A stretch of DNA of 64,000 bases from Eukaryota sp. TZLM1-RC (Eukaryota; Metamonada: BaSk clade), in the NCBI GenBank assembly GCA_040285825.1, contig JAUPSS010000001.1, forward strand, positions 3,658,001 to 3,722,000. Reading direction: 5' to 3'. Below, in pieces: positions 20,690 through 30,899 of the stretch; position 1 is the first letter of the stretch; the number at the start of each line of letters is the position of its first letter. The position numbers were made by a program, and so were the translations under genes. The notes below the pieces were generated by a model. The model made no database searches and had not been told where the DNA came from. It saw nothing but the letters and a program-made list of their open reading frames with translations.

Positions 20690-22230
20690 TAAATACACAA
20701 CTAAACCTCCACATCCTCAAAACCTGCCCCCCCCCCTAGATCAAAACAATTAATTGCTAAAAATTCAGAAAATTTCCGAAAAGAAGAGAGTGAATCAGAA
20801 ATTAGTTTTACCATTCCCTTAAAAATAGAAAATACAATTCTGTTTTGCCAGTAAACACGATTGAAAATTCTTCCAGCTCTTTCCTTTACAACAACAACAA
20901 AATCTTCAAGGAAAGCCATAGCAGCCTTGCCCAAAGATCCAAGCAAAGAAAATACAAATGGACATAAATTATATTGGGCATGAGAATTTTCATTAATCGA
21001 GGAAATGAATTTCGCATATTTAGCAATTTTATATTTTTCGCCTGCAAGAAGAGGATTATTTACATCCGAGTTAATGAGATGTTCGTTAGAGGAATTACAA
21101 GAGTCAATAGACATGGGGTCTGAAATAGTAAAACTACCATTTAAACCGGGAACAACTAGATCACCTCTTGTCAGACCCATAGAAGCTCTGTTGTAGCGCG
21201 TACTATCAATATTTGGGTCATCAAGAATTAATTTTGACAACAGCGGTTCTAAAAAGGAATCTACTGGATATGATTTGCATATTACATAAATTTGGTCCCT
21301 GACATTATTATGCACTTTGCTTCTAAATGTAATGAAATGTTTATTGTTCAAAAGATGAGTAAACAAAAGAGGTTTACCACATTTACAAATTGTTTGGCCA
21401 CAGAAAACAACGAAAACGCATGTTTAGAAGCCATTCATTGTTTTTTAACAAAAGTCCATAAACAGAGGGAACTTGAGTTACTAAAGCAGCAGCAGAATTA
21501 TCACGAATATCCTTTAAGAAATAACCGAAAGCAGGATTTTCAGTTTTGGCCAAGCAAAGTCTTACTTCATAATCCAAGCCTTGTTATAATTTAACCAGAT
21601 GGTGCTGAAACTTTTCAATTCAATTTGAAGTTGATTCAAATAAAAATTTGATTTACCATGGATCAGATGAACAGCATAAGGAAACCTTTGAAAAAATTCA
21701 AAAATAAAATTTTTTCCACCTCCAAAAACAGCTACTTTACATAAAATCGAAGATTTCGTGAAACCAAATCCACCTAATTCAGCAGAACAAAAGACAAGAC
21801 TTCGAATTAAAGATTCATTTACCTCCAATAATGAAGCAAAAAATTTGACCCGAAGTTTGTTGAAAGCTCTACAAACATCAAGAGATACTGAAAGCGGACT
21901 TGTCCTTAAAATATGAGTTAATTTACCAGAATAACAAATTTTTAAAATAAAAATTTGATGTGTGTTTCAATATCAAATTCAGCAATAAAACTATGATCCT
22001 TGTTCAAATTTTTCCAATAAATTGTTCAACTGGGAATGAATTTCATCCAAATTGCCTGATCAACATTCAAGAAACTTGAACGCTTGTTGTTCATAATTAA
22101 TGAAAGGAAATTGAACATCATCAATCAATAGAGATTGTTTTGTTCTTCCAATCAAGAGACATTTTACGGGATTCGAGGCTAATCCAATGTCTTTGTATTT
22201 GGCAGCAATGCCAATGTATCACCAGACATT
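20690..22230 (-). mobile_element. Non-LTR retroelement family A, 5'-truncated
   Basis: From 22230 down: RT motif D/E region (KYKDIGLASNPVKCLLIG, then FINYEQQAFKFLEC), thumb (FNKLRVKFFASLLEVNESL), a region with internal deletions at 21590-21660 and near 21385, then the nuclease domain (GDLVVPGLNGSFTI) and C-terminus ..GFEDVEV at 20701. The longest intact stretch is 20701-21366. Several frameshifts make it inactive. A homopolymer C-run near 20727 lies in the C-terminal codons. Confidence 0.75.
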
Positions 22231-22769
22231 GATACAACTTGTGTTTTTTAATCGAAAATACAGTTACGTGATTTTAGTCTGAATTTGCTGTATTGACACC
22301 AGTTGAAGATAATTGGTCTGCAATATTATGGTACTTGGGGTAATTGGTGAATGAGAAAAATACTGAATAACCTATTACGTTGAGATAGAAATTATCTGTT
22401 ACATGACCTGAATTGATTTCAAGCCAAAAATACTTCATAACGACTTGCTATTTTGTAGGAGTATAATGGAGGAGCAATTTGACGTATCTTATATATTCCA
22501 CGTTTTTGATATAAATACAAGGGAAACGAAGATTAAGTGACAGAGCTATAATGATTGCGACCTATGATATACCAATTCCATACTGAAAGAACTATGAGAG
22601 TATTTGAGGTCATATGGTATTTGGAAATGATCAATGATTCACTGAAATATTGCGATTGAGGGTATGAACCACATTCTGCCACATGACTTTATTGAATCGT
22701 GTGACTTGTATGAAAGCACCGCAGAAATAAAACATAGCAAAACAATGGAACACATAACTAAAGGGTGAT
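22231..22769. other. Intergenic
   Basis: Nothing recognised. It should contain the 3' UTR of the eL29 gene at its right end. Confidence 0.4.
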
Positions 22770-23047
22770 TTAGGCCTTCATGGCGGCCTTCTGTTCTTGA
22801 AGAGCACGGAAGTTACCTTGACGAACAAACTTCATGTTCCTTCTGAATTTGGGATCTGAGATGAGGTAAAGTGAGCATAACATACCCATTCCCTTGGTGG
22901 AACCTCTGTTGGAACGACAGAGCTTCTTTGGCTTCTTGATGCCGTTTCTGTGATCTTTGTGGTTTTGATTATGCTACTGTCAGAAAATAGAAAAGACATA
23001 GTGACAGGCACTACACATACAGCGGTATGATTCTTAGACTTGGCCAT
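22770..23047 (-). CDS. RPL29: Ribosomal protein eL29 (RPL29), three exons
   Basis: Exons 23021-23047, 22886-22973 and 22770-22855 give a 66-residue protein: MAKSKNHTA / HNQNHKDHRNGIKKPK.. / DPKFRRNM..AMKA. This is the short yeast-type eL29 of the 60S subunit; MAKSKNHT, HRNGIKKPK and KG(M/V)DPKF are family hallmarks. Intron 1 is 47 nt (22974-23020, GTATGT..TAG). Intron 2 is 30 nt (22856-22885, GTATGT..CAG), splits the Asp codon, and is a multiple of 3 without a stop. Unspliced, it would insert ten residues into an invariant block, so splicing is inferred from homology. Confidence 0.9.
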
Positions 23048-23363
23048 GGGATCCGGAAGAAAAAGAATTCTCAATGGTATTCTCATACTTTTGCTTTCCC
23101 ATCTTGATGAATTTGGATAGTTATCTTCTTCAACTGATCCAATAGTCTTCTATTGTTAGTGATATTTTGCATTTTCGGGTTCTTCATTGTTCATAATATT
23201 ATTTGTATGGTTGGAACGTTTTATGTTGTATTACTTGAATAATCCACAGCTTACGAAGACTTCATTTCAAAGGGAAAAATCTTTTCTGTCTTTTGGTTAT
23301 CTCATGTCTCGTTGACATTGATTGCAACTATAATGTTAGTAATAACTGCTTGTTTCAAAAGAT

Positions 23364-24140
23364 TTAGTTTCGAATTTTTATTGAAGATCCCTCTGAGACT
23401 TTGATTTTGCCTCCAAACAATGATTCTAAGTTCTGAGTGGAGCAGCGAATTTTGGCAAAAGGTTTCTCTCTAAAGAAATCCTTATGCTTACACAATAATG
23501 GGGTGCGAACTGTAAGGATGTAATGGCATGTAGAATCTTCGGTGACATTTTCAAGTAAAGCAAGGGCATCTTGATTATTGTAACCGCATTTATAACGCAC
23601 CTCAGATGACCTTATCATATTACGACAGGGTGTACCCTCAGAAAAATATTCAACATAATAGGGTTCATCCTCATCATTAACAAACTGACCAGAAATTGGT
23701 CCAGTAGGTTGTATATCACTGGCCAATATGACCGCAGGTTCAGCAGAATCTAGTTCACCACGCACTGTGGAAGAAGCTCCAAGGAGATAAGCATCCACAT
23801 TTTTTATTGGAACAGGTTTATCAACTTCGGCATGAAATTGTAAAGCAACTCTCGCTGGCCTTAACTGATAACTATAGTAGCCACCAGTGATGAGATTTAA
23901 AGTCAAATTATGTAGGGGGTACAGTAGTTCTGGTATATCGGTAACTATAAGTTCCTGCTCATTGATTTCGGGAGTGTCAGGTAGTATGCAATGAAATGTG
24001 TTGTTTTTCCCATCGATGAAGGTGGATGTAGCTTCCTCTGATACCTTTCCAAAGGAAAACTCAATGGAATAATCAACATCATCCTTAACCCAACATGATA
24101 CCAGAGCCAAAAACAGGAGTGTTAGATAAGGTTTATGCAT
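23364..24140 (-). CDS. OS-9/ERLEC-type ER lectin (MRH domain)
   Basis: 258 residues with signal peptide 1-16 (MHKPYLTLLFLALVSC), so it enters the ER. Residues 86-217 form a mannose-6-phosphate-receptor-homology domain: Gln101, Cys172, Arg177, Cys185, Glu201, Cys205, Tyr207 and Cys217 fall in the pattern of OS-9/Yos9, which reads trimmed N-glycans on misfolded proteins and hands them to the Hrd1 ligase. The tandem Trp of OS-9 is Tyr88-Tyr89 here and the first domain Cys is absent. There is one MRH domain and no long C-terminal tail (human OS-9 is ~667 aa). No HDEL/KDEL-type tail is seen. Single exon. Confidence 0.75.
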   Translation of the reverse strand: MHKPYLTLLFLALVSCWVKDDVDYSIEFSFGKVSEEATSTFIDGKNNTFHCILPDTPEINEQELIVTDIPELLYPLHNLTLNLITGGYYSYQLRPARVALQFHAEVDKPVPIKNVDAYLLGASSTVRGELDSAEPAVILASDIQPTGPISGQFVNDEDEPYYVEYFSEGTPCRNMIRSSEVRYKCGYNNQDALALLENVTEDSTCHYILTVRTPLLCKHKDFFREKPFAKIRCSTQNLESLFGGKIKVSEGSSIKIRN

Positions 24141-24184
24141 TGAGTTTTATGCAAATGGAGATTTTGAAATATTTTGTTTCATTA

Positions 24185-24370
24185 TTTTGATTTATTTCAA
24201 AGCAGATGAAAAACATAGAAAATATGATAATGATATTGAAGAGGCTAATGCTGATAGAAATACACAGTTTGTTTTTATTGCTTTCCCATTTTCGATAAAT
24301 GGAAGATTATCAGATGAAGCAGAAACTGTTTTTGAATGACTTCCAAAAAATGGTTCAAGAAAGAACATTT
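24185..24370 (+). mobile_element. Family B fragment, left side of a nested insertion
   Basis: Encodes KHRKYDNDIEEANADRNTQF and IAFPFSINGRLSDEAETVFE, then a stop: the region before the last block of family B. The continuation (RSRIQFAIINRLPRFFNRI) is found at about 25865, on the far side of a family A copy. Confidence 0.65.
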
Positions 24371-24484
24371 TTTTTGCCCAAGAGGCAACTTTTGAGGCAT
24401 CTCCTAAAACAGGAACTAAACAGAGAAGATTAGCAACTCCTCCGCATAGGATTGGAGTATTAGAGCGAAGACTCAACCCCATTT

Positions 24485-25820
24485 TCCTCTTTCAGTGTCT
24501 CTTGATTTTTGTAGATCCTTCAACAAACTTCCGGTCAATTTTTGTTCCTCATTATTGGAGGTAAATGAATCTTTAATTCGAAGTCATGTTTTTTGTTCTG
24601 CTGAATTAGGTGGAATTGGTTTCACGAAATCTTCGATTTTATGTAAAGCAGCTTAAGAGGTGGAAAAAATTTTATTTTTGAATTTTTTCAAAGGTTTCCT
24701 TATGATGTTCATTTGATCCATGGTGAATCAAATTTTTATTTGAATCAACTTCGAATCGAATTAGATAATTTGCCTAGTGATATCTGGATTCTGTGTTTTC
24801 CTCAAAATGTTCAAGAAATTCCCACCCGATCACTTCCAAATTTACGTTTTTGCTTGAAAAAGCTTCAGCACCATCTGGTTAAATTATATGAAGGCTTGGA
24901 TTATGAAGTAAGACTTTGCTTGGCCAAAACTGAAAATCCTGCTTTCGGTAATTTCTTAAAGGATATTCGTGATAATTCTGCTGCTGCTTTAGTAACTCAA
25001 GTTCCCTCTGTTTATGGACTTTTGTTAAAAAACAATGAATGGCTTTTAAACATGCGTTTTCGTTGTTTTCTGTGGCCAAACAATTTGTCCAATCATTTAA
25101 CTTGTAAATGTGGTAAACCTCTTTTGTTTACTCATCTTTTGAACAGTAAACATTTCATTACATTTAAAAGCAAAGGGCATAATAACGTCAAGGACCAAAT
25201 TTATGTAATGTGCAAATCATATCCAGTAGATTCCTTTTTAGAACCGCTGCTGTCAAAATTAATTCTTGATGATCCCAACATTGATAGTACGCGTTACAAC
25301 AGAGCTTCTATGGGTCTGACAAGAGGTGATCTAGTTGTTCCCGGTTTAAATGGTAGTTTTACTATTTTAGACGCCATATCTATTGACCCTTGTAATTCCT
25401 CTAACGAACATCTCATTAACTCGGATGTAAATAATCCTTTTCTTGTAGCCGAAAAATATAAAATTGCTAAATATGCGAAACCGATTTCCTCGATTAATGA
25501 AAATTCACATGCCCAATATAATTTATATATTTTTGTATTTCCTGTGCTTGGATCTTTGGGTAACGCTGCTATGGCTTTCCTTGAGGATTTTGTTGTAGTT
25601 GTAAAGGAAAGAACTGGAATAATTTTCAATCGTGTTTACTGGCAAAACAGGATTGTATTTTCTATTTTTAACGGAATGGTCAAACTGATTTCTGATTCAC
25701 CGTCTTCTTTTGGGAAATTTTCTGAATCTTTAGCAATTAATTGTTTTGATGTAGGGGAGGCAGTTTTTGAGGATGTGGAGTTTTAATTGTGTATTTCATA
25801 TTTGTTGTTGAATAAAAATA
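24485..25820 (+). mobile_element. Non-LTR family A copy with the longest family A ORF
   Basis: Begins in the RT thumb (LDFCRSFNKL). After one stop/frameshift near 24655 it is open from ATG 24728 region through 25786 (~350 codons): the C-terminal part of the element. It includes CKCGKPLLFTHLLNSKH (Cys/His zinc motif, ~25103), the nuclease core GDLVVPGLNGSFTILD (~25327), KIAKYAKPI (~25465) and terminal ..FEDVEF. AATAAA-type signals follow at ~25811. The RT catalytic half is missing. Confidence 0.75.
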
Positions 25821-25849
25821 AATTTTTTTAGAATGAACAATGAAAAGAT

Positions 25850-26050
25850 TTCATATTTTTTAGGGCGTTCTCGGATTCAATTTGCCATAATTAACAGATT
25901 ACCTCGGTTTTTCAATCGAATAAGAGAAGCTTTAGCTAGACAGCAAGCAGATCAAGATTTTGTAGAGGAAATCTTGGTTCAATGATAGTCGTCCCATTAG
26001 TTATGAGTTAATTTAATTAAGTGTGCAAGTTTAATAAATATATATTTATT
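25850..26050 (+). mobile_element. Family B 3' end, right side of the nested insertion
   Basis: Encodes RSRIQFAIINRLPRFFNRI and ends ..QDFVEEILVQ, then a stop. The UTR has GATAGTCGTCCCATTAG, as in other family B copies. Confidence 0.7.
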
Positions 26051-26703
26051 TCAATAAAATAAATATAATAGTGATAAAAATGACTTGAAATTCTGCATCT
26101 TCATATCCAAAATCATGATTTTGGCCTAATAATGTTGTAATACAAGCTAGGCTTCATTATAAATAATGGTCTAAAATGGCATTGTATTACACATCATTAA
26201 TCAATGAAATCAAAACTGATTAAAAGGACAACAAAATATAATCAAGTGAATTTGTGAGTCTTGATTTCATTATCCAACACTAGTCCATTTTACTTTCAAC
26301 GTTTTTTTAACTTACCTCTTCAGTTGAAACTTCAAGATCATACTCAAAAACCAAATGTCACTCAAAAGAAGGGAATGAGGTCATGAAAGTTACAAGTGGT
26401 GAGAGGAATAATTTATGGAGTCCAACTTTAGTGTCTCCGAAATTACTTTATTGTTAGAAAAGGAAAGTGAATCGTAAAGCAAAACTCAGTGCGTTTAGGA
26501 AAAATTCAGGCTACTTTAGTGAAGTTTGTCGCAAACTAAATGTTGTTTTCAACTTAAATATCCACCAATTTTGCATGATGATAGTCCCATCAGAGAATCA
26601 CAGTTGTAAGGCATAACTACAATATTAGAGCACCAATCATCGCACGCAAATCTAATAACTATGTGTTTTGCTAATGAGAGGAGGAAGTTCAACATGCAAT
26701 CAA
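26051..26703. other. Intergenic
   Basis: No gene recognised. Holds the presumed 3' UTR of the GAA1-like gene at its right end. Confidence 0.4.
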
Positions 26704-27762
26704 TTAATTCCCAATGTATGTAGAATAAATGATTTCAAGAAATTCAATTAAAATGAAAGGATTGAAAATGAAAATGGACAAGATACAACTAAATACACCA
26801 ACAACAACAGCCATCGCAGGGTCTTGTAGTGTCAAAACAGGTGGAATAAACAAAATTATTTCTATTGTGGAAAATGTGTTAGTGAAAAACCGAAAAGCAA
26901 AAAACAAAAATATGAAAAATAAAAATAGTATAAATGATTTCAAACTGCCCGTAAACTGGGATAAAAGCAATGCGACAATAATTACAAAAGGACCAAAACA
27001 TTGTAAAACTGAAACAGTACCAAAGAACGATGTTACTGATAACTCACGTCCTCTATGTAAAGGATCCTCAACATTGAGTAGTGCTTGTAAATACTCAATT
27101 AAATAGTAAGCAAACATAACTTCACTTTTTTCATCGAATGAGGCAATATTAAACATAATGGAATGCCCTTCAATGGGAGAATGTGAAATTGTGAGAGCAC
27201 GGGGAATTAACGCTTTAAATCGATCGACAACTAAACTAAACATGTCACTTGGAGCAAAGTGTTTGGCAAGGTTAAGACGTCGTCCAGAGGAGAAAACAAT
27301 GGAATAATCGAAATGAAATCTATTAAGATATTTGGTAACAACTGGATTTAATGGTGCAATCACCAAATCAATATTTCGGGTAAAAACTAAACGATCGTTT
27401 GACAGAACAGAATACAAGAACTTTCTGTTTTCCAACTGTTCATCAACTAACAATAAAACATTGGAACTGAAGGTGGTGAAGTGTCCTTGGAGCTGGCATG
27501 ACTCATTGAAAGAGCAATGCTGGAGAATACTGGTCAGACTGTTATCGAAAAACCGACACAATGTGGAGTTGGGTTCGGAGACAGTGAAATCTATTGATAA
27601 ACGTGGATCTAAATGAAAGGTGGATAGAGACTTCTCTTCGACTTTGGCAAATTTAGAACAAAAAACACATAATATACCAAAGAAGAGAGTTGTACAAATA
27701 GGAAAAACAGGATGTCGTTTAATAACAGTAGGAAGGGACAAAATTATGTGTCGTAGTTGCAT
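26704..27762 (-). CDS. Multi-pass membrane protein, possibly short GAA1/GPAA1 (GPI transamidase subunit)
   Basis: 352 residues, ATG at 27762. One N-terminal membrane segment (about residues 19-36, PICTTLFFGILCVFCSKF) is followed by a ~200-residue lumenal-type domain (SSNVLLLVDEQLENRKFLY..) and several C-terminal membrane spans from ~residue 250 (FVIIVALLL, FILFLFFIFLFFAF, MAVVVGVFSCILSIFIF). This order matches GAA1, and the lumenal block up to SHSPIEGHSIMFNI and LIEYLQALLNVEDPLHRG loosely fits its pre-membrane region. GAA1 is normally ~600 aa, so this would be reduced. The assignment is tentative. Its start codon is only 41 bp from that of the divergent S29 gene. Confidence 0.4.
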   Translation of the reverse strand: MQLRHIILSLPTVIKRHPVFPICTTLFFGILCVFCSKFAKVEEKSLSTFHLDPRLSIDFTVSEPNSTLCRFFDNSLTSILQHCSFNESCQLQGHFTTFSSNVLLLVDEQLENRKFLYSVLSNDRLVFTRNIDLVIAPLNPVVTKYLNRFHFDYSIVFSSGRRLNLAKHFAPSDMFSLVVDRFKALIPRALTISHSPIEGHSIMFNIASFDEKSEVMFAYYLIEYLQALLNVEDPLHRGRELSVTSFFGTVSVLQCFGPFVIIVALLLSQFTGSLKSFILFLFFIFLFFAFRFFTNTFSTIEIILFIPPVLTLQDPAMAVVVGVFSCILSIFIFNPFILIEFLEIIYSTYIGN

Positions 27763-27803
27763 GAATGTAATGCAAAACCTCTTTTCTTCCTCTAGCCAAT
27801 ACT
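27763..27803. promoter_or_regulatory. 41-bp bidirectional promoter between GAA1-like and S29 start codons
   Basis: The whole space between two divergent ATGs. It contains a pyrimidine tract (CTCTTTTCTTCCTCT) and AGCCAATACT just before the S29 ATG, a CCAAT-like element. Both core promoters and both 5' UTRs must fit here or overlap the opposing genes. Confidence 0.6.
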
Positions 27804-28029
27804 ATGGTTTGTCATCTAACTATTGTCTCATTTCCAGCCCACTCTCCACGGAACTCACCCTTCCAACTATGGTAAAGGATCTCGCTCTTGTCGTCGTTGT
27901 GGTATCAGACGTGGTTTAATCCGCACATATGCTCTCAACATCTGCCGTCGTTGTTTCCGTGAACATGCCAACAATATCGGTTTCTACAAGGTATATTAGA
28001 CTCCTCGATGTTCACCGTAGTACGATTAG
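27804..28029 (+). CDS. RPS29: Ribosomal protein uS14 (RPS29), three exons
   Basis: Exon 1 is just the ATG (27804-27806), exon 2 is 27838-27990, exon 3 is 28021-28029. The product is 54 residues: [21 protein letters not shown]../..NNIGFYK/YD. Cys19, Cys22, Cys37 and Cys40 are the zinc ligands of the 40S protein, and HPxxYGxGSRxC and LIRxYxLNxCRxCF are invariant features. Intron 1 is 31 nt (GTTTGT..CAG, with CTAAC branch-like motif). The last intron (27991-28020, GTATAT..TAG) is 30 nt; without it the protein would end KVY, with it KYD, closer to KLD/KFR in relatives. An in-frame stop upstream of exon 2 rules out an unspliced start. Confidence 0.88.
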
Positions 28030-28118
28030 ACCTATTTTTGTAGTTTTCTAGCCTCCTGTCAGCATGTTTCCTTGTTTTCACATCATCTTTTCACAATGTC
28101 AATACATTTTATAAATCC

Positions 28119-29495
28119 ATGGTTAAGATTTGTTTTGATTTCCCCCTATACAACCAAATGAATGCTAATTGGAACCGTCATTTTGATGATTCATTACAGA
28201 ACCACATTGTCTCCAGCAAAACTTTTGTTGCTGGAGAGACTGTTTTGTTTGACACACCATCGGTATATGTTTCGGCATATCCTACCACTCTGTCCCGTTG
28301 CGATGTTTGCTCAGCTGCTGTAACTAATGCTTCCATATGTTCTAGTTGTCACTTCTTCTGCTACTGTTCTTCTTGTGAACTCCCGTCATGGCATTCTTCC
28401 TGTGAATGCGAGCTTTTGCAGAATCTCAAATTCTTACCTACTGATGATGGCTATTCGTCTTTAATGCTGGTTCGTCTTGCTTTAAGAGTTTGGTCAATGT
28501 CCCAATCAGGTCATGATCCCATAGAGGGTTTTTGTAGCGATTCTTTGATTCTCATGGAACGCACGGAACAATATAAAGGATATCTCTCATTGTTGTCTGC
28601 TCTTGGTTGTACACTCTCTTCAATTGATCTCTTTGGCCAGTTGGAGGTAAATTGTCATGATGTTCCTGACCTCCCAAATGTTCCCCAGTCTTCTGGTATG
28701 GCAGCGTTCCAAACTGCCCGACTCTTGACCCATTCATGTGTTCCTAACTGTTCAATGTACTCTGATGGTGGACAACTAATTATTACTGCAGTCCGTCCGA
28801 TAAAGCCAAACGAAGTCCTGACAGTTTCTTATATTGATAACCTGAAATGTGTTCATGAACGGTGCTCTGAGCTGCAAAGTCGGTATGGTTTCACTTGTAC
28901 TTGTGAAGGCTGTTCTTCTTCAGAACTTTTACCCACTTGTAATCTCTATTGTCCCTCTTGTAAGACTTGTATCTTTGAATTACATGGGGAAGAGTTCAAT
29001 TGCTCTAACCTCAACTCTAACCCTAAATCTGTGGTGGAGGAACTCAAGTATGTTGTTGAGGATGTTCTTGCATGTAGATTAGAGGTTGTTGAATCCTTTT
29101 ATAAGGGTGATTTGAAGCTTGTCACTTTGTTGAAGTTTATGCGATTTTGTGAAGGTTTCAAGTCATCATCCAATACTCTTTGCAAGAGTAATTCCTTGGT
29201 TGTTTCGCTAATCTCATTATTTATGAAAAGTGTTATAGATTCCACTATCATTCCGATAAATCGAAAAAAAGAATTTATCTTGTATGGATTGAATGTTATA
29301 GAACCTTATTTCCAGTATAATGTTGGTGTTGCTGCTGATGTAACTTTACACTATGCTGTTTTTACCATTCATCATTCTCTGCTGCCTAAATTTGACCTCG
29401 ATAAGCTGGTGGAAACAGCCGTTCATTATGAAAAGCTTCATAAAGGAGAAAAAGCTGCTAGTCAATTGTTGAAGAAATTTCTTAGTATGTTTTAG
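28119..29495 (+). CDS. SMYD-like SET/MYND domain protein
   Basis: 458 residues, ATG at 28119, 89 bp after the S29 stop. SET domain split by a MYND zinc finger (about residues 61-97: CDVC, CSSC, CYCSSC, WHSSC). The SET catalytic core is around residues 203-243 (LLTHSCVPNCSMYSDGGQLI, then NEVLTVSYID, the NHSC and Tyr-containing motifs in slightly altered form), followed by a Cys-rich post-SET (CTCEGC, CPSC). SMYD proteins methylate lysines on histones and cytosolic proteins; the substrate cannot be inferred. The usual NHSC Asn is Thr here. A polyadenylation signal (TTAATAAAG) lies 25 bp past the stop. Confidence 0.8.
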   Translation: MVKICFDFPLYNQMNANWNRHFDDSLQNHIVSSKTFVAGETVLFDTPSVYVSAYPTTLSRCDVCSAAVTNASICSSCHFFCYCSSCELPSWHSSCECELLQNLKFLPTDDGYSSLMLVRLALRVWSMSQSGHDPIEGFCSDSLILMERTEQYKGYLSLLSALGCTLSSIDLFGQLEVNCHDVPDLPNVPQSSGMAAFQTARLLTHSCVPNCSMYSDGGQLIITAVRPIKPNEVLTVSYIDNLKCVHERCSELQSRYGFTCTCEGCSSSELLPTCNLYCPSCKTCIFELHGEEFNCSNLNSNPKSVVEELKYVVEDVLACRLEVVESFYKGDLKLVTLLKFMRFCEGFKSSSNTLCKSNSLVVSLISLFMKSVIDSTIIPINRKKEFILYGLNVIEPYFQYNVGVAADVTLHYAVFTIHHSLLPKFDLDKLVETAVHYEKLHKGEKAASQLLKKFLSMF

Positions 29496-29989
29496 TGTTA
29501 GTGTTTTACACATCTTTAGTTAATAAAGCCTTTTTGATGGAACTTCTACATAACTTTTTTATTTTTTTTATTTTTTTAGTTTTAATCACATTAATTTTCG
29601 GTTTTTCATGACATTTTATCATAGAGCCAAGGATCAATTAATTTTGTTTTAATTAGTATTAATTTATGGCACATGACATGCCAATGGTCGGTACCTGTTT
29701 CAAAAAGACATGTTCTTCTGTAGAGAAGCATAATGTAAGTACAGTGTGATGTAAAGATTAATGGGGGAAAATACAAATACTAATTCATTTTATGCCGTTG
29801 TCCAGGTTGAAAAATTCCCGAGATACTCAATAGACCCAAATCAAGACATGGACCTAAATAAATAAATATGGTTCAATTTTAAATAGTTTGGTTAACCTCT
29901 TACTTCTTTCCTTGACCATTATGATGTTTACTGTGATTGACCTTATCACACAAATCAATTCGTTTTAAAAAAAACTTTTGTTTATTTTG
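29496..29989. other. Intergenic, 3' flank of SMYD-like gene
   Basis: T-rich stretch near 29550-29580, then AT-rich DNA. No gene recognised. Confidence 0.4.
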
Positions 29990-30885
29990 AAACGCAAACA
30001 AAACAAGTAATCAAAAAACTAGAACTCAATATCCTCAATACACGCATCAACATCATGAAATCTTTTCAGTGTGCGATTTTCATACTCTATTCCTAATTGT
30101 AACAGTGCTTTGGTCAACATTTCTGGAATTGCTTTAAGAATACTGAAAACAATTTAATTGTTCCAGAAAATAAAGTTCAACTCTTTTCCTGCTCTTTCCT
30201 TTATTAAACATTTGAAACCTTCGAGAAATTTAATACCAGGTATTTCACTGTTACCAAAAGGAGAAACAGCAAATGGAACCAGCTGGTACTTTACATGCTC
30301 AACACGACCAAGCTGAGATAAAGGCTCCTTGTACTTTTTGATTTTGCTTTTTTCAGCAAAGCAAAGTGGAGTTTCATCTTTTTTAACAAAATCAATGGCT
30401 GATTCTTTCACAAACATCAACAGTGACAACATCAACAACTTTGATCACACCATCAGAGCCAGGAGTAATTAAATCAGCACGGCGTTTCCCAAAAGTTTTA
30501 TCATCTTCATTTTCAGGTGACAATTTACGAAGAAGTGTTTTAACAACAGCTTCAATGTGGTGGCTTTTGCAAATGGCAAACAGTTGTTCTCTAACAACAT
30601 CATGAACAACTGAGCGATATGTAATATTCTATTTGCAATTGAAATAAATGATTCAAATTAATAAGCAGACCACCACGACAAATCAAATTATTTGGCACAC
30701 TACATGGCCAAAGAAAACCCCTCATTCATAGGGCAGTTATCCATTGATGGTCATTTAACAATTAACCATAAACATTTAGAATCTGGGAAATGAGACAATT
30801 TGAGCTACTTTCCTTAAGATCAATTAAAAAGTTGGCAAAGGGGGAGTTAATTTTCCTTTGGTTGTGACTGAGTCAAGACCTGAGC
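29990..30885 (-). mobile_element. Non-LTR family D, 5'-truncated copy
   Basis: The minus strand encodes the zinc/nuclease half: RADLITPGSDGVIKVVDVVT (~30450), KSKIKKYKEPLSQLGRVEHV (~30330) and terminal ..CIEDIEF at 30022. Stops at about 30154 and shifts at 30440 and 30650 inactivate it. It lies head-to-head with the longer family D copy starting near 30900. Confidence 0.75.
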
Positions 30886-30899
30886 TCATTCTTATCTCA

